Shown: positions 62,973 to 64,000 of the stretch, one piece after another
Numbering within the stretch: the stretch's first letter is position 1
Layout of the letters: every line of letters begins with the position of its first letter
From: Clavaria fumosa
Lineage: Eukaryota; Basidiomycota; Agaricomycetes; Agaricales; Clavariaceae
Direction: 5' to 3'
Length of the DNA stretch: 64,000 nt
Assembly (NCBI GenBank): GCA_951802425.1
Contig: OX637794.1
Coordinates: 868,001 to 932,000 of the forward strand
Position numbers and translations under genes: made by a program
Notes under the pieces: model-generated
What the model was told of the DNA's origin: nothing
Seen by the model: only the letters and a program-made list of their open reading frames with translations
The model's database searches: none

Positions 62973-64000
62973 CTATGAGATATAGTCAGATCTCTTTGGC
63001 CATGCAGGCCTCGGAAAATCCAGTCTGTCATGGACAGTGTCCTTGATGAAATGAGCAATGCATACCCTGTCCCCTTCCCATTGACAAACTTCATGGAAGA
63101 AAACCTTCCCACAGAGGGAGACCATTGTCCCAGGAGGATATGAGAGGGAAACTCCTAACTCTTGAACATCAAAAGTGGTTCCATGGTGTGCCCCAGCACT
63201 GAGAAGGAGGTCAAAGTGCGTTGGACAACCACCTTCATCCCTGTGATGAGGAGTCACCCGATTCACGATCACCTGCATTGCAGTGTATACCGATGGCCAT
63301 AACTCGACATTTTGATACTTTTGAGCCATTTCAACACCCTCTTTGATCTTGCCTATGGCTGCGAGCCCATAGTCATATAGTTCTGGAGTAATTAGTGCTG
63401 TGACACAGTTGCAGAGGAGCTCTACATCAGCAATTGCTGTCATGAATGACTGGCCATGCAATGCCTGCAAACTTGTAGATGCTCTGAGCTTCTCATGAGG
63501 TTGCTATTAGAGATCATCAGTTTGTGCTATTGGATGTCTCATTTGACGCACATCTCGTAGTTGCATAAACCAACCAGCAGAGAATGCCAAAACACCAGCG
63601 CCAAAGACAGTGTTGGCTGGAGGGTTTAAACCCTGCAACCTCCAAGGCTTATCTTGGCCTGATGTCTTGTTCACAAGATTACTCTTGATCAGGGCTATAG
63701 CTCTGTTGCAGTCAGCCTAAATATTTCCATATAAGCAAAGATCAATTAAACATGAGCTCTACTCACGATTCGCGATGTTGAGATGATACCCGGCAGATGC
63801 CATAATATGATGTGGTTGAACTTGTCCACTACAATTGCTGGCTCATCGATGTATCCTGAGCCATCTGGGATTCTGAATTTCTTCTTCAGATGAGCCAACT
63901 CATTATCTATCCTTGACTCATAGTCTCCTGCCATATTGAGCTCCTTGATGTTGCTGATAAATCTTTCAACATCCCAATCTGTCTGAACTGGGAATGTAAT
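62973..64000 (-). CDS. TET/JBP family 2-oxoglutarate/Fe(II) dioxygenase (runs off right edge)
   Basis: Minus-strand, 3' part of the gene: exons 62973-63503, 63552-63716 and from 63767 to beyond 64000; introns 63504-63551 and 63717-63766 are GT..AG. Exons read PAIVVDKFNHIILWHLPGII, GWFMQLRDQPHEKLRASTSL, then NRVTPHHRDEGG with the Fe-binding H-x-D (63245-63237), GKVFFHEV with the distal His (63095-63093), and GDRVCIAHFIKDTVHDR with the 2-oxoglutarate-binding Arg (63068-63066). This order and spacing match fungal TET/JBP enzymes, expanded in agaricomycetes together with KDZ transposons; characterised members oxidise 5-methylcytosine. No stop or frameshift in the visible part, and all cofactor-binding residues are present. 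It lies 2.2 kb from the KDZ transposase, same strand. The N-terminus is outside the window. Confidence 0.86.

Overview
The window looks like nuclear DNA of an agaricomycete basidiomycete. The evidence is: introns of about 48-70 nt in almost every gene, lineage-typical families (a fungal O-fucosyltransferase-like enzyme, KDZ transposase with a CxC2 zinc cluster, a TET/JBP-type dioxygenase), and chromodomain Ty3/gypsy retrotransposons. Gene models were assembled by eye from splice signals and reading frame. For PAN2 and RAP1 the summed exons are exact multiples of three.

Left part (1-27 kb) is ordinary, gene-dense and conserved. In order: 5' end of NOT4 (-), a small secreted protein (+), a VIT/von Willebrand A protein (+), purine-pathway ADE6 (+), deadenylase subunit PAN2 (+), an O-fucosyltransferase-like type II membrane protein (-), a RAP1-like BRCT/Myb telomere protein (+), uracil-DNA glycosylase UNG1 (-), a small single-pass membrane protein (+), the ribosome-biogenesis factor LCP5/neuroguidin (-), and an unrecognised multi-pass membrane protein (-). 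Two genes (RAP1, UNG1) each use a GC-AG intron. NOT4 and PAN2 both belong to mRNA deadenylation/turnover machinery.

Middle part (27-54 kb) is a nest of Ty3/gypsy elements. Element A (-) is split inside its RNase H region by element B (-, 5.4 kb, 289-bp LTRs, perfect 5-bp target duplication). B carries an 11-nt primer-binding site complementary to its own LTR, suggesting Tf1-like self-priming. Element C (+) carries a spliced antisense gene with a cysteine cluster between pol and its 3' LTR. Fragment D (-) abuts C and is itself interrupted by a 1.5-kb LTR-like insertion E. A truncated inverted copy of E lies between A and C. Most internal stops are TGA in place of an expected arginine codon, and all eight LTR transitions in B fall at CpG sites, so the elements look decayed by C-to-T change at CpG.

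Right part (54-64 kb) is a KDZ transposon neighbourhood: a KDZ-linked gene of unknown function, a 50-bp perfect palindrome, a 251-bp tandem duplication, a KDZ transposase with one apparent premature stop, a remnant of a DIRS-like retroelement gag-like gene, and, running off the right edge, an apparently intact TET/JBP family 2-oxoglutarate/Fe(II) dioxygenase, the family that oxidises 5-methylcytosine. The co-occurrence of KDZ transposon, TET/JBP enzyme and methyl-CpG-type decay in the neighbouring elements is the most interesting feature of the window.
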